Positions 9,469 through 18,888 are shown, numbered from the stretch's first letter. The stretch: 64,000 nt of DNA from Micromonospora inyonensis (GCF_900091415.1 NZ_FMHU01000002.1:682001-746000); one strand, 5' to 3'. Notes: generated from the sequence alone by a model not told the origin. A program made the numbers and translations.

Positions 9469-10589
9469 GGGCCGTCATCGTGGCCATCGGGGTGGCCTTC
9501 CTGGTCTCGCTCCTCACCACCCCGATCGCGATCCGGGTGTTCACCCGACTGAAGGCGGGACAGCCGATCCGGGCCGAGGGCCCGATCATGCACCAGGGCA
9601 AGAAGGGCACGCCCACCATGGGTGGCGTGGTGTTCATCGTCGCCACGGTCATCGCGTACGTCGCCGGGCACCTGGCCCTGACCACGCTGCCGGACCAGCA
9701 GATCGCCCAAGTCGAGCCGACCATCACCGCGCTGGTGCTGCTCGGTCTGATGGTCTTCTCCGGCGCGGTCGGTTTCATCGACGACTTCCTCAAGGTGCGC
9801 AAGCGCAACAGCGCCGGGCTGAACAAGCGCGGCAAGCTGCTCGGGCAGATCCTGGTCGGCGCGGTCTTCGGCGTGGTGGCGCTCTACTTCCCCAGCAGCA
9901 TGACCGACCCGACTGGTGTGATCACCAACGTCGAGACCGTCGGCAGCACCACGCTGAGCTTCATCCGGGACATCCCGGCGCTGGAGGTCGGCAAGATCGC
10001 CTCGGTGGTCATCTTCATCTTCGTGGTGATGGCGGCGACCAACGGCGTGAACCTCACCGACGGTCTGGACGGCCTGGCCACCGGCGCGTCGGTGATGGTG
10101 CTCGCCGCGTACGCGGTGATCGCGTTCTGGCAGTACCGGCACTGGTGCGCCGACCCGAACTACACCGAGGACTACTGCTACAGCGTCCGGGACCCGCTGG
10201 AGATCGCGCTGATCGCGGGCGCGGGGGCCGGCGCCTGTGTCGGCTTCCTCTGGTGGAACACCTCACCGGCCCGGATCTTCATGGGCGACACCGGCGCGCT
10301 CGGGCTGGGCGGGCTGATCGCCGGCATGGCGATGTCCACCCGTACCGTGCTGCTGCTGCCGATCATCGGCGGCCTCTTCGTGATCATCACGATGTCGGTG
10401 GTCATCCAGATCATCTCCTTCCGCACCACCGGTAAACGGGTGTTCCGGATGTCCCCGCTCCAGCACCACTTCGAGTTGGCCGGCTGGAGCGAGGTCAACA
10501 TCGTGGTCCGCTTCTGGATCATCGCAGGGATCGGGGTGGCCATCGCGCTCGGCCTCTTCTACAGCGAGTTCCTCGCCAACGTCAGCTGA
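9465..10589 (+). CDS. mraY: MraY, phospho-MurNAc-pentapeptide transferase
   Basis: A 374-residue integral membrane enzyme with about ten helices that moves phospho-MurNAc-pentapeptide to undecaprenyl phosphate, making lipid I. Recognisable motifs are [13 protein letters not shown], the acidic [32 protein letters not shown] and [12 protein letters not shown]. The ATG at 9465 overlaps the murF stop (ATGA). The next gene on the strand is ftsW, 145 bp away; murD, usually found here, is absent. Confidence 0.95.
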   Translation: MRAVIVAIGVAFLVSLLTTPIAIRVFTRLKAGQPIRAEGPIMHQGKKGTPTMGGVVFIVATVIAYVAGHLALTTLPDQQIAQVEPTITALVLLGLMVFSGAVGFIDDFLKVRKRNSAGLNKRGKLLGQILVGAVFGVVALYFPSSMTDPTGVITNVETVGSTTLSFIRDIPALEVGKIASVVIFIFVVMAATNGVNLTDGLDGLATGASVMVLAAYAVIAFWQYRHWCADPNYTEDYCYSVRDPLEIALIAGAGAGACVGFLWWNTSPARIFMGDTGALGLGGLIAGMAMSTRTVLLLPIIGGLFVIITMSVVIQIISFRTTGKRVFRMSPLQHHFELAGWSEVNIVVRFWIIAGIGVAIALGLFYSEFLANVS

Positions 10590-10605
10590 CCGCTCCTCGG
10601 GTGAC

Positions 10606-10653
10606 TGCAGGGGCCCCTTGCTACACAAGAAGCGGTAGCCGGGGGCCCCTGCA
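10606..10653. repeat. Palindromic dispersed repeat, copy 1 (between mraY and ftsW)
   Basis: TGCAGGGGCCCC (10606-10617) pairs with GGGGCCCCTGCA (10642-10653). The loop contains a second small stem (GCTAC/GTAGC) and the string ACAAGAAGCGGTA. A related element, inverted, lies at 36539-36584 with a 12/13 match in the loop string and a compensatory change in the stem. It could act as a bidirectional terminator or an mRNA-stabilising structure. It lies where murD is normally found. Confidence 0.75.
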
Positions 10654-10734
10654 ACCGCCTAAGGCGGCAAGCCGACACGCCGAGAGTCGGGGGTTCCGCG
10701 CGAAGCGGGCGACGGCAGCGGCGATGATGGGCGG

Positions 10735-12258
10735 GTGGGGGAGGACCGAGGAAACAGCAGGACAGTCGACGGGCAGCCACGGGGAGCCGGCGCGGGGCGT
10801 ACCGCCGACCCGCCCGCGTCGCCGCGCGGCCTGGACGCCGTGGGCGGGCTGGCGGCGTTGCGCGGCCTGCTCGCCCGGCCGCTGGCGTCCTACTACCTGC
10901 TGATCTCCAGCGCCGGTCTGCTGCTGGTCATCGGGCTGACCATGGTCTTCTCCGCGACCAGCGTGAAGGCGTACGCCGAGGAGGGGACCGCCTTCGCCGC
11001 GCTCACCAAGCAGGCGATCTTCGCGGTGATCGGCATCGTCGCCTTCTGGGCCTGCCAACGGCTGCCGGCGCGCACCTTCCGGGTGCTCGGCGGGCCGGTG
11101 CTCGGGTTGTCGGTGGTGCTGCTGTTGCTGCTCAACCTCCTGCTGGCCTACGGGTCGCTGTTCGACACCGCCCCGAAGATCGGGCCGCTCGAGGCGAACC
11201 TGCTCTGGCTCTACCTCGGTCCGATCCAGTTGCAACCCTCCGAACTGGCCAAGTTCGGAATGGTGCTCTGGGGTGCCGACGTGATCGCCCGCAAGGGCGC
11301 CAAGCTGGGCTGGTGGAAGGAGTTGGCCACCCCGCTCTTCCCGGTCGTCGGCCTGCTCTTCGTCCTGGTCGGCTACAACGACCTGGGCACCATGCTCTGT
11401 CTGCTGGCGCTGGTGATCGGCCTGCTCTGGGCGGCCGGGGTCCGCAAGCGGGTCTTCGCCGTGCTGTCGGTGCTCGGGCTGGCCGGGGTGGCCCTGCTGG
11501 TGGCGGTGGCCTCGCTCGGCGCCGGCTCCGGCGAGAAGGGCGCAAAGAACTACCGACTGGCCCGGCTCACCTACTTCATCAACCGGCCTCCCCCGGACGA
11601 GTGCGGCGACCCGTGCTACCAGGCCGACCAGGCCCGGTACGCCATCGACCTCGGCGGCTGGTTCGGCACCGGGCTCGGACAGAGCCGGACCAAGTGGAAC
11701 TGGCTGCCCGCCGCCGGCAACGACTTCATCTTCGCGGTCATCGCCGAGGAACTCGGGGTGGTCGGCTGCGTCGTGGTGCTGGTGCTGTTCGCGGTGCTCG
11801 CGTACACCGGGCTGCGGATCGCCCGCCGGGTCGAGGATCCGTTCCGCCGGCTCGCCGCCGCCGCCGTCACCACCTGGCTGGTCAGCCAGGCCGTGATCAA
11901 CATCGGCGGCGTGGTGGGGCTGCTGCCGATCACCGGTCTGCCGCTGCCGTTCATCTCCGACGGTGGCAGCGCCCTGGTGGTCACCCTCGCCGCGGTCGGG
12001 ATGCTCGCCTCGTTCGCCCGAGCCGAGCCGGACGCCGCGCGGGCCCTGCACGCCCGTCCGCCTGCCCGATGGGTCCGACTAGTGTGGGCCCCGTTGCCGC
12101 CGCTTCCCGGCCGGCGTCGTCGACCGGCGACGCCCCCGGCCGACCGTGGGTCCGTACCCCGGGCGCGAGCGCGGCGGGAGGACGACGACGAGACCGCGCC
12201 GCGTGGCGCCCGGGGCACCCGGGCCCGCGCCGGGTCGGCCAGTGAGAGGAGACGCTGA
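10735..12258 (+). CDS. ftsW: FtsW, septal SEDS glycosyltransferase
   Basis: A 507-residue SEDS-family polytopic membrane protein that polymerises lipid II at the septum with FtsI. About ten helices run from residue 55 to 430, with the conserved QPSELAKFGMVLW stretch and the GLPLPFISDGGSALV motif near the end. A Pro/Arg-rich cytoplasmic tail of roughly 80 residues follows. The GTG start at 10735 lacks a strong ribosome-binding site; the first 50 residues are low complexity, so the true start could be slightly downstream. The stop overlaps the murG ATG (TGATG). Confidence 0.93.
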   Translation: MGEDRGNSRTVDGQPRGAGAGRTADPPASPRGLDAVGGLAALRGLLARPLASYYLLISSAGLLLVIGLTMVFSATSVKAYAEEGTAFAALTKQAIFAVIGIVAFWACQRLPARTFRVLGGPVLGLSVVLLLLLNLLLAYGSLFDTAPKIGPLEANLLWLYLGPIQLQPSELAKFGMVLWGADVIARKGAKLGWWKELATPLFPVVGLLFVLVGYNDLGTMLCLLALVIGLLWAAGVRKRVFAVLSVLGLAGVALLVAVASLGAGSGEKGAKNYRLARLTYFINRPPPDECGDPCYQADQARYAIDLGGWFGTGLGQSRTKWNWLPAAGNDFIFAVIAEELGVVGCVVVLVLFAVLAYTGLRIARRVEDPFRRLAAAAVTTWLVSQAVINIGGVVGLLPITGLPLPFISDGGSALVVTLAAVGMLASFARAEPDAARALHARPPARWVRLVWAPLPPLPGRRRRPATPPADRGSVPRARARREDDDETAPRGARGTRARAGSASERRR

Positions 12259-13364
12259 TGGGTCCGCTGCGTTCGGTGGTGCTCTGCGGAGGGGGCACCG
12301 GGGGACACATCTACCCCCTGCTCGCCTTCGCCGACTGCCTCCGCCGGCACGACCCGAACGTCCGGATCACCTGCCTGGGCACACCGAAGGGCCTGGAGAA
12401 CGAGCTGATCCCACCGCACGGCTACGACCTGCGCACGATTCCCGCCTACCAGCTGCCGCGCTCGGTCAACATGAACCTGGTCCGTACCCCCGGTCGGATG
12501 TGGACCGCGGCCCGCGCCGCCGGCAAGGTGATCGACGAGGTGCGCGCCGACGTGGTCGTCGGCTTCGGCGGGTACGTCTCGGTGCCCGGCTACCTCGCCG
12601 CCTGGCGGCGGGACCTGCCCATCGTCATCCACGAGGTCAACGTGCCGCCGGGGGTGGCCAACCGGCTCGGCATGAAGTTCACCCGGCACGTGGCGGTGGG
12701 CTTCCCGCACCAGCCGCAGCAGGCCGAGGCGCTGCGGGACGCCCGCGTGGTCGGGGTGCCGCTGCGGCGCGGCATCGCCGGGCTGGACCGGGTCGCGTAC
12801 CGCAACGCCGCCCGGGCCCGCTTCGGGCTCCGTCCCGACCTGCCGGTGCTCTTCGTCGCCGGCGGCTCGCAGGGCGCCCGCTCGATCAACCTGGCCGTAT
12901 CCGGGGCGGCGAAGGAACTGGCCCGGTACGGCGTGCAGGTGCTGCACGTGATCGGTGCCCGCAACGAGCCGGTGCCGGTCCCCACCGACCTGCCGGTGCC
13001 GTACGTCACCCTGCCCTACCTGTCCGAGATGGAACTGGGCTACGCCGCCGCCGACCTGATGCTCGGCCGGGGCGGGGCGATGACCTGCGCCGAGGTGGCC
13101 GCGATCGGTCTGCCCACCCTCTACGTGCCGTACCCGCACAGCAACCAGGAGCAGAAGCGCAACGCGCTGCCCGTGGTCGAGGCCGGCGGCGGGCTGCTGG
13201 TGGACGACGCCGAACTCACTCCGGACTGGATCGAGCGGACGGTCATCCCGCTGATCCGCGATCCGCATCGCCTCGCCGCGATGGGTGCCGCCGCCGCCAA
13301 CTACGGCCGGCGCGACGGCGACGAGGCGCTGCTCCGGTTCGTCCACGAGGCGGTGGCCCGGTGA
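12258..13364 (+). CDS. murG: MurG, lipid II-forming GlcNAc transferase
   Basis: A 368-residue GT-B glycosyltransferase at the inner face of the membrane that adds GlcNAc to lipid I. The N-terminal GGGTGGHIYPLLAFAD, the central FVAGGSQGARSIN and the UDP-GlcNAc-binding LGRGGAMTCAEVAAIGLP with PYPHSNQEQKRNA are all present. The ATG shares a base with the ftsW stop. The gene ends in CGGTGAG, where the GTG of a repeat-encoded micro-ORF overlaps its TGA. Confidence 0.95.
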   Translation: MGPLRSVVLCGGGTGGHIYPLLAFADCLRRHDPNVRITCLGTPKGLENELIPPHGYDLRTIPAYQLPRSVNMNLVRTPGRMWTAARAAGKVIDEVRADVVVGFGGYVSVPGYLAAWRRDLPIVIHEVNVPPGVANRLGMKFTRHVAVGFPHQPQQAEALRDARVVGVPLRRGIAGLDRVAYRNAARARFGLRPDLPVLFVAGGSQGARSINLAVSGAAKELARYGVQVLHVIGARNEPVPVPTDLPVPYVTLPYLSEMELGYAAADLMLGRGGAMTCAEVAAIGLPTLYVPYPHSNQEQKRNALPVVEAGGGLLVDDAELTPDWIERTVIPLIRDPHRLAAMGAAAANYGRRDGDEALLRFVHEAVAR

Positions 13365-13522
13365 GCCGGCCGAACCCGACCAGCCCGGTGAGCCGGCCGA
13401 ACCCGACCAGCCCGGTGAGCCGGCCGAACCCGACCAGCCCGGTGAGCCGGGCGATAGCGAACGGCCCGGTGCGCAGGGCGACCACGAACGGCCCGGTGAG
13501 CCGGGCGACCGCGACGGGAAGG
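13361..13522 (+). repeat. Six tandem 27-bp repeats between murG and murC
   Basis: Three identical 27-bp units start at 13361, 13388 and 13415; three degenerate units start at 13442, 13469 and 13496. Each unit starts with GTGAGC or GTGCGC. The units are multiples of three, so all reading frames are kept through the array. The degenerate units end in GAACGGCCCG followed by GTGAGC, a boundary also seen in the repeats at 46138-46247. Confidence 0.9.
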
Positions 13523-13534
13523 TACCTCTCATGA
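13361..13534 (+). CDS. Repeat-encoded micro-ORF bridging murG and murC
   Basis: A 57-codon frame starting at the GTG (13361) that overlaps the murG stop, and ending in a TGA (13532-13534) that overlaps the murC ATG. The product would be VSRPNPTSP repeated three times and then diverged copies: Arg/Pro/Thr/Ser-rich, with no known domain. Overlap at both ends suggests that ribosomes could pass from murG through this frame into murC. It may be functional only as a translational bridge, or be chance within a repeat. No homology is claimed. Confidence 0.4.
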   Translation: MSRPNPTSPVSRPNPTSPVSRPNPTSPVSRAIANGPVRRATTNGPVSRATATGRYLS

Positions 13535-15078
13535 ACACCGCGCAGTTCTCCCCGGCCGGCACACTGACCGCCGAGGACCTGGGCACCATCCACCTGATCG
13601 GGGTGGGTGGGGTCGGCATGAGTGGCCTGGCCCGGCTCTTCCTGACCCGGGGCATCCGCACCACCGGCAGCGAGCTGCGCGAATGGCCCTCGCTGGCCGG
13701 CCTGCGCGCGCTGGGCGGCACCATCCACATGACCCACGAGCCGGCCAACCTGGACGGTGTCGACACGGTGGTCTACTCGTCGGCCATCCCGGCCGACCAC
13801 CTGGAGATGGTGGAGGCCCGGCGACGCGGCCTGCGGGTGCTGCACCGCTCCGAGGCGCTCGCGGCGGCGATGACCGGCCGGCGGGCGGTGGCGATCGCCG
13901 GCACCCACGGCAAGACCACCACCACCTCGATGGTGACGATGGTGCTCCAGCAGGCCGGGGAGGACCCGTCGTTCGTCATCGGCGGGGAGATCTCCGAGGT
14001 GGGATCGGGCGCGCACCACGGCACCGGGCAGTACTTCGTGGTGGAGGCCGACGAGAGCGACCGGTCGTTCCTGATCTACCGGCCCTTCGTCTCGGTGATC
14101 ACCAACATCGAGCCCGACCACCTGAACACCTACGGCGACTTCGCGACGCTGAAGGCGGCCTTCGCCGACTTCGCCCGACTCACCGACCCGGCGGGCTTCA
14201 TCGTCACCTGCGCGGACGACCCGGCCGCCCGGGACCTGGCCGCGACGCTGCGGGCCGAGGGGCGCCGGGTGTACACGTACGGTGAGTCGCCCGACGCCGA
14301 CCTGCGGCTGACCGACATGTCGTCGTCGGCCCGGGGGGCCCGCTACCTGGCCGAGGTGGACGGACACGCGCTCGGGGAGATCCGGCTGCCGGTGCCCGGC
14401 CGCCACATGGGACTCAACAGCGCCGCCGCGGTGCTCACCGCGTATCTGCTGGACCTGCCGCTGACCGCCACCACGGACGCGCTGGCGGCCTTCCCCGGCG
14501 TCCGGCGGCGGTTCGAGCGCAAGGGCGTGGCCGACGGCGTCCTGGTCTACGACGAGTACGCCTACCACCCGACCTCGATCACCCTCGCCCTGCGGACGCT
14601 GCGCGAGGTGGCCGGGGACGGCCGGTTGATCGTGGTGTTCCAGCCCTACCGGCTCTACCGCACCCGCGACCTCCAGGCGGAGATCGCCGAAGGGCTGGCC
14701 GTGGCCGACGAGGTGGTGCTGCTGGAGGTCTTCGGCCCGGGTGAGCTGCGCCAGCCGGGGGAGGGGTCGGCCGCCCTGATCGAGGCGATCGACCTGCCGG
14801 GCGAGCGGAAGGTCTTCGTCGACTCGTGGGAGGCGGCGCCGGTGGAGGTGGCCCGCCGGGCCCGGCCCGGCGACGTGGTGGTCACCATGGGCGCGCCGCC
14901 GATCTCGCTGATGGGCGACCAGCTCCTCGACGCGCTGCTGGCCCGCACGGGCGCCCCCGGTGCGGGCGGCCCGGCGGTCTCCGGGGCCCCGGTCGGCACC
15001 ACCACCGCCCCGGTGACCGACGCCACCGGGGACGCCCCGGCCGCCGGTACGGACGGCGCGTCGCCCGCGGCCGGATGA
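13531..15078 (+). CDS. murC: MurC, UDP-MurNAc:L-alanine ligase
   Basis: A 515-residue Mur ligase adding the first amino acid to UDP-MurNAc. The N-terminal Rossmann motif IHLIGVGGVGMSGLA and the P-loop GTHGKTTTT (from residue 124) are clear; the last ~35 residues are a Pro/Ala/Thr-rich tail. I chose the ATG at 13531 (GGGAAGG 9 nt upstream). The frame is open upstream through the 27-bp repeats, where it would read GEPAEPDQP repeats, so an N-terminal extension cannot be fully excluded. The stop overlaps the ftsQ ATG. Confidence 0.94.
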   Translation: MNTAQFSPAGTLTAEDLGTIHLIGVGGVGMSGLARLFLTRGIRTTGSELREWPSLAGLRALGGTIHMTHEPANLDGVDTVVYSSAIPADHLEMVEARRRGLRVLHRSEALAAAMTGRRAVAIAGTHGKTTTTSMVTMVLQQAGEDPSFVIGGEISEVGSGAHHGTGQYFVVEADESDRSFLIYRPFVSVITNIEPDHLNTYGDFATLKAAFADFARLTDPAGFIVTCADDPAARDLAATLRAEGRRVYTYGESPDADLRLTDMSSSARGARYLAEVDGHALGEIRLPVPGRHMGLNSAAAVLTAYLLDLPLTATTDALAAFPGVRRRFERKGVADGVLVYDEYAYHPTSITLALRTLREVAGDGRLIVVFQPYRLYRTRDLQAEIAEGLAVADEVVLLEVFGPGELRQPGEGSAALIEAIDLPGERKVFVDSWEAAPVEVARRARPGDVVVTMGAPPISLMGDQLLDALLARTGAPGAGGPAVSGAPVGTTTAPVTDATGDAPAAGTDGASPAAG

Positions 15079-15890
15079 GTCCCGGCCCGGCGCGGGGGCG
15101 GACGGCCGGCGCGGAGCCCGGGGGCCGGCGCGGCCCGGCCCGCCGGTGGCAGCTGGTCCGGGCCGGCACGGACGCGGTGCCGCCGTCGACCCGCCGGTTC
15201 ATGCAACGGGCCCGGCAGCGTCGGCTGCGCGCCGCGCTGCCGTGGGCGCTGGCGGGCGGGGTGCTGCTCCTGGCCGGGCTGGTCGCCTGGGTGCTGCTCG
15301 GTACCGGCCTGTTCGGGGTCCGCGAGGTGCGGGTGGTCGGGGGCGAACTGGTGACCCCGGTACAGGTCCGTCAGGCGGCGGCGGTGCCGGACGGTGTCCC
15401 GCTGGCCCGGGTGGACCTGGCGGACACGGCCCGCCGGATCGGCGAGCTGCCGCCGGTGGAGCGCGCCACGGTGACCCGGGACTGGCCGGGCGCCCTGGTG
15501 GTACGGGTGGTGGAGCGGACGCCGGTGGCGGTGGTCCCACAGGGGGAACGGTTCGTCGTGGTGGACCGGTCCGGGGTGGCGTTCCGTACGGAACCGGCGC
15601 GCCCGGCGGGCCTGCCGTTGGCGCGGGTGGCCCGCCCCGGGCCGGACGACCCGGAGACCCGGGCGGCGCTGGAGGTCCTCGCCGCGCTCACCCCGCAGCT
15701 GCGCGAGGCGCTGGTGGACGTCACGGTGGAGGGGCTGGCCCGGATCACGGTCCGGCTCTCCGGTGGACGCACGATCGTCTGGGGTGACGCGACCCGGGGC
15801 GAGGACAAGGCCCGGGTGGCGACCACCCTGCTCGGTCGGAATGCCGACACCATCGACGTCAGCGCACCCGACGTGGTGACGTTCCGGTGA
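15075..15890 (+). CDS. ftsQ: FtsQ, divisome POTRA protein
   Basis: A 271-residue bitopic membrane protein. A basic cytoplasmic tail (1-52) leads to one membrane helix (about 53-76). The POTRA domain (about 79-150, starting FGVREVRVVGG) and the FtsQ beta domain follow. FtsQ recruits FtsL/FtsB and holds the septal synthase inactive until constriction. The ATG at 15075 overlaps the murC stop. ftsZ follows after a 241-bp gap with its own promoter region. Confidence 0.9.
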   Translation: MSPGPARGRTAGAEPGGRRGPARRWQLVRAGTDAVPPSTRRFMQRARQRRLRAALPWALAGGVLLLAGLVAWVLLGTGLFGVREVRVVGGELVTPVQVRQAAAVPDGVPLARVDLADTARRIGELPPVERATVTRDWPGALVVRVVERTPVAVVPQGERFVVVDRSGVAFRTEPARPAGLPLARVARPGPDDPETRAALEVLAALTPQLREALVDVTVEGLARITVRLSGGRTIVWGDATRGEDKARVATTLLGRNADTIDVSAPDVVTFR

Positions 15891-15999
15891 TCCGGGACGC
15901 CGGGAAGGGTGAGCCTGCCCGCTCTCCACGACGACACGCCGGTCAGGTCCTTGGCTCATCGGGCAGGGACGCTTACGTTGCCCGGAAGAGGATCAGTAG

Positions 16000-16060
16000 T
16001 TGACATAACTGTAAGCCTCTAGTAGAGGGTGAAGGTTAGCCCTTCGTCTTCACGGGTGAT
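16000..16060 (+). promoter_or_regulatory. ftsZ promoter and structured leader
   Basis: A consensus -35 TTGACA (16000-16005) is followed 17 bp later by TAGAGG (16023-16028), a weaker -10. Two small hairpins follow or overlap: CCTCT/AGAGG around AGT (about 16016-16028) and GTGAAG/CTTCAC (from 16029). A second TTGAC-like motif lies near 16065. This fits separate control of ftsZ within the cluster. The rest of the ftsQ-ftsZ gap holds no gene. Confidence 0.5.
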
Positions 16061-16131
16061 AGTTGACGTCGACGGCGATCCGGGGCGAGCCGTCGGTCGG
16101 CGTGGCCAATCTCGAAGGGAAAGGACCGGAG

Positions 16132-17247
16132 ATGACACCTCCGCACAACTACCTGGCGGTCATCAAGGTCGTCGGCATCGGGGGTGGCGGCGTCAACGCC
16201 GTCAACCGGATGATCGAGGTTGGGCTCAAGGGCGTCGAGTTCATCGCGATCAACACCGATGCGCAGGCGCTGCTGATGAGTGACGCCGACGTCAAGCTCG
16301 ACGTCGGTCGTGAGTTGACCCGGGGGCTCGGCGCGGGCGCCAACCCCGACGTGGGCAAGAACGCCGCCGAGGACCACCGCGACGAGATCGAGGAGGTCCT
16401 CAAGGGTGCCGACATGGTCTTCGTGACCTGCGGCGAGGGCGGCGGCACCGGCACCGGGGGCGCGCCGGTCGTGGCCAACATCGCTCGCAAGCTGGGGGCG
16501 CTGACCATCGGTGTGGTCACCCGGCCGTTCTCCTTCGAGGGCAAGCGGCGGCAGGTGCAGGCCGAGTCCGGCATCGAGGAACTGCGCAACCAGTGCGACA
16601 CGCTGATCGTCATCCCGAACGACCGGCTGCTGGCCCTCGGCGACCGGGGCATCAGCATGATGGACGCCTTCCGTCAGGCCGACCAGGTGCTCCTCTCCGG
16701 TGTGCAGGGCATCACCGACCTGATCACCACGCCCGGTCTGATCAACCTGGACTTTGCCGACGTCAAGAGCGTGATGAGCGGCGCGGGCAGCGCGCTGATG
16801 GGCATCGGCAGCGCCCGGGGCGAGAACCGCGCGGTCGAGGCGGCCGAGGCGGCCATCTCCAGCCCGCTGCTGGAGCAGAGCATGGACGGCGCGCGCGGCG
16901 TGCTGCTCTCCATCGCCGGCGGCTCCGACCTGGGCCTGTTCGAGATCAACGACGCGGCCCAGCTGGTCACCGACGCGGCCCACCCGGACGCGAACATCAT
17001 CTTCGGCGCGGTCATCGACGACGCCCTCGGCGACGAGGTGCGGGTGACGGTGATCGCGGCGGGCTTCGACGGTGGCGCACCGGCGTACAAGGCGGTCGAG
17101 TCGGGGCGCAAGAGCAACCAGAACCAGCCGACCACCCCGCCCTCGCCGGTGCCGCCGCAGACCACGATGCCCCCGCCCACCCAGTCGCCGCGCCGGGTCC
17201 TCTTCGACGACGTCGACGTGCCCGACTTCCTCAAGAACGGGTCCTGA
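16132..17247 (+). CDS. ftsZ: FtsZ, tubulin-like division GTPase
   Basis: A 371-residue GTPase that forms the cytokinetic ring. The tubulin signature [13 protein letters not shown] starts at about residue 103. After the core (to about 320) comes a Pro/Thr/Gln-rich linker and the C-terminal tail [18 protein letters not shown], the docking site for SepF and other partners. I chose the ATG at 16132 (AAGGA 7 nt upstream); the frame is open to 16063. In mycelial actinomycetes FtsZ is needed for sporulation septa. Confidence 0.97.
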   Translation: MTPPHNYLAVIKVVGIGGGGVNAVNRMIEVGLKGVEFIAINTDAQALLMSDADVKLDVGRELTRGLGAGANPDVGKNAAEDHRDEIEEVLKGADMVFVTCGEGGGTGTGGAPVVANIARKLGALTIGVVTRPFSFEGKRRQVQAESGIEELRNQCDTLIVIPNDRLLALGDRGISMMDAFRQADQVLLSGVQGITDLITTPGLINLDFADVKSVMSGAGSALMGIGSARGENRAVEAAEAAISSPLLEQSMDGARGVLLSIAGGSDLGLFEINDAAQLVTDAAHPDANIIFGAVIDDALGDEVRVTVIAAGFDGGAPAYKAVESGRKSNQNQPTTPPSPVPPQTTMPPPTQSPRRVLFDDVDVPDFLKNGS

Positions 17248-17256
17248 GCCGCGCCC

Positions 17257-18003
17257 ATGACCGACCGGACCACCCCGGCACGACCCGACCGCCGCGCCGA
17301 ACTCGCCGCCGGGCTGGCCCGGGTCCGGGCGCGGATCGCCGAGGCGTGTGCCGCCGCCGGGCGGGACCGCGCCGAGGTGACGATGATCGCGGTGACCAAG
17401 ACCTACCCGGCCGGCGACGTGCTCGCGCTGGCCGGGCTCGGCGTCGTGGACGTGGGGGAGAACCGCGACCAGGAGGCGTCCGGCAAGGCCGCCGAGGTGG
17501 CGGCGGCCGGGGTGCGTCCCCGGTGGCACTTCATCGGGCAGCTCCAGCGCAACAAGTGCCGCTCGGTGGTCCGCTACGCCGACGTGGTCCACTCGGTGGA
17601 CAGCGTCCGGCTGGCCGACGCGCTCGGTGCCGCGGCCAGCCGGGAGCGGGACCAACCACTGGAGACGTTGGTCCAGGTCAGCATCGACGGTGACCCCGGC
17701 CGGGGTGGAGCGCTGCCGGATTCCGCCGACCCGGACCGGGGCCTGCACCGGGTGGCCGAGGCGGTGGCCGGGGCCGGTCCGCTGCGGCTGGCGGGGCTGA
17801 TGGCGGTGGCGCCGCTGGGTTGGGAGCCGCGGCGGGCGTTCGCCCGGCTCGCCGAGGTGGCCGAGGAGTTCCGGACCGTCCATCCGGGGGCCACCGCACT
17901 CTCCGCCGGCATGAGCGGCGACCTGGAGGTCGCGATCACGTACGGCGCGACACATGTCCGCGTCGGCAGCGCGTTGCTCGGAATGCGTCCCACGCTGCGG
18001 TAG
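17257..18003 (+). CDS. yggS: YggS/PLPBP-family pyridoxal phosphate homeostasis protein
   Basis: A 248-residue single-domain PLP-binding TIM-barrel protein. The PLP-lysine motif AVTKTYP is at about residues 45-51, with GENRDQEA, HFIGQLQRNK and the C-terminal SAGMSGDLEVAI signature. The family buffers pyridoxal 5'-phosphate and has no known catalytic reaction. It starts 9 nt after ftsZ, as in other Gram-positives, but the ylmD/pgeF gene that usually sits between them is missing. Confidence 0.92.
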   Translation: MTDRTTPARPDRRAELAAGLARVRARIAEACAAAGRDRAEVTMIAVTKTYPAGDVLALAGLGVVDVGENRDQEASGKAAEVAAAGVRPRWHFIGQLQRNKCRSVVRYADVVHSVDSVRLADALGAAASRERDQPLETLVQVSIDGDPGRGGALPDSADPDRGLHRVAEAVAGAGPLRLAGLMAVAPLGWEPRRAFARLAEVAEEFRTVHPGATALSAGMSGDLEVAITYGATHVRVGSALLGMRPTLR

Positions 18004-18189
18004 CCTTCGCGGGAAGGCAAATTACATCAGTGTTGTTTGGGCCGGCGTCCCACGTCGGGGGTCAGGCGGACGACCGCGAATCGTCCGCTGTGGTTGCCGG
18101 CCCGGTCCGGTGGGCAAGGGGAGTCCCACACGCGACACGCGACACGGGCACGGGGGCGCGTGCCGCACTGCGGACGGAAGGGCGCGGCG
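18003..18189 (+). other. yggS-sepF intergenic region with two hairpins
   Basis: GCCTTC/GAAGGC (18003-18018) forms a small stem right at the yggS stop. GCGGACGA/TCGTCCGC (18066-18088) forms a second one 100 nt before sepF. The AT-richer stretch 18017-18040 could carry a promoter, but I see no convincing -35/-10 pair. Confidence 0.4.
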
Positions 18190-18888
18190 ATGGGTGCACT
18201 GCGCAAGGCGGGGGTCTGGCTCGGTCTCGTCGAAGAGGACGACGAGCGGGGCTACGACGACGGCGGCTACGAGAAGGGTGGCTACCGCGACTCGCGGTAC
18301 CGGCAGAGCCGGTACGCCGAGGAGTTCGCCGAGGACGACGAGGACGAAGCCGACGACCCGCCGGCTCCCCGGCCACGGCCGGGTGAGCGGACCCGGGTGG
18401 GCGAGCGGGCGACCACCCGCACGGAGAGCGACCGGGGGGACGGCGACCGGTTGGAGCGTGCCGACCGGACGGAGCGGGCGAGTGTCCGCTCGATCACCCG
18501 CTCCGGCGCCGGTGAGGGTTCCGGCGTGGCCTACCACACCCGGGACAACCTCGCCCTGGCACCGCAGACCCAGCCCCGGGAGCGGACCGTGGTCGCCGAG
18601 GAGGAGCAGCGTTACCAGATCACCACGCTGCACCCGACGACCTACCGCGAGGCCCGGACCATCGGTGAGCACTTCCGCGACGGCGTTCCGGTGATCATCA
18701 ACCTCACCGAGATGGACGAGGCGGATGCCCGCCGTCTGGTGGACTTCGCCGCCGGTCTGGCGTTCGGGCTGCGGGGTACGATCGAGCGCGTGACCAACCG
18801 GGTGTTCCTGCTCTCACCGGCCAACGTCCAGGTCACCGCGGAGGACAAGGCCAAGATCGCTGAGGGTGGCTTTTTCAGCCTGGGGTAA
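18190..18888 (+). CDS. sepF: SepF, membrane anchor of FtsZ
   Basis: A 232-residue protein. A short amphipathic N-terminus (MGALRKAGVWLGLV) probably binds membrane. A long charged linker (about 16-140) rich in Asp/Glu/Arg/Tyr follows, then the SepF domain (about 145-228). SepF polymerises and tethers FtsZ to the membrane in actinobacteria that lack FtsA. I chose the ATG at 18190 because the amphipathic helix starts there; the frame is open to 18037. Confidence 0.94.
   Translation: MGALRKAGVWLGLVEEDDERGYDDGGYEKGGYRDSRYRQSRYAEEFAEDDEDEADDPPAPRPRPGERTRVGERATTRTESDRGDGDRLERADRTERASVRSITRSGAGEGSGVAYHTRDNLALAPQTQPRERTVVAEEEQRYQITTLHPTTYREARTIGEHFRDGVPVIINLTEMDEADARRLVDFAAGLAFGLRGTIERVTNRVFLLSPANVQVTAEDKAKIAEGGFFSLG

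Noticed and set aside
7845..10589. A 914-codon open frame covering murF and mraY
   Set aside because: Only its last 374 codons are MraY; the rest is the wrong frame of murE/murF, kept open by high GC at third positions.
13361..13522. CRISPR array
   Set aside because: The 27-bp units are contiguous with no spacers, and no cas genes are present.
13285..13530. N-terminal extension of MurC reading GEPAEPDQP repeats
   Set aside because: The conserved MurC N-terminus and a good ribosome-binding site support the ATG at 13531; the upstream frame is open only because of the repeats.
16036..17955. Long minus-strand frames opposite ftsZ and yggS
   Set aside because: Antisense shadows of well-conserved genes with Arg/His/Gly-rich nonsense composition.
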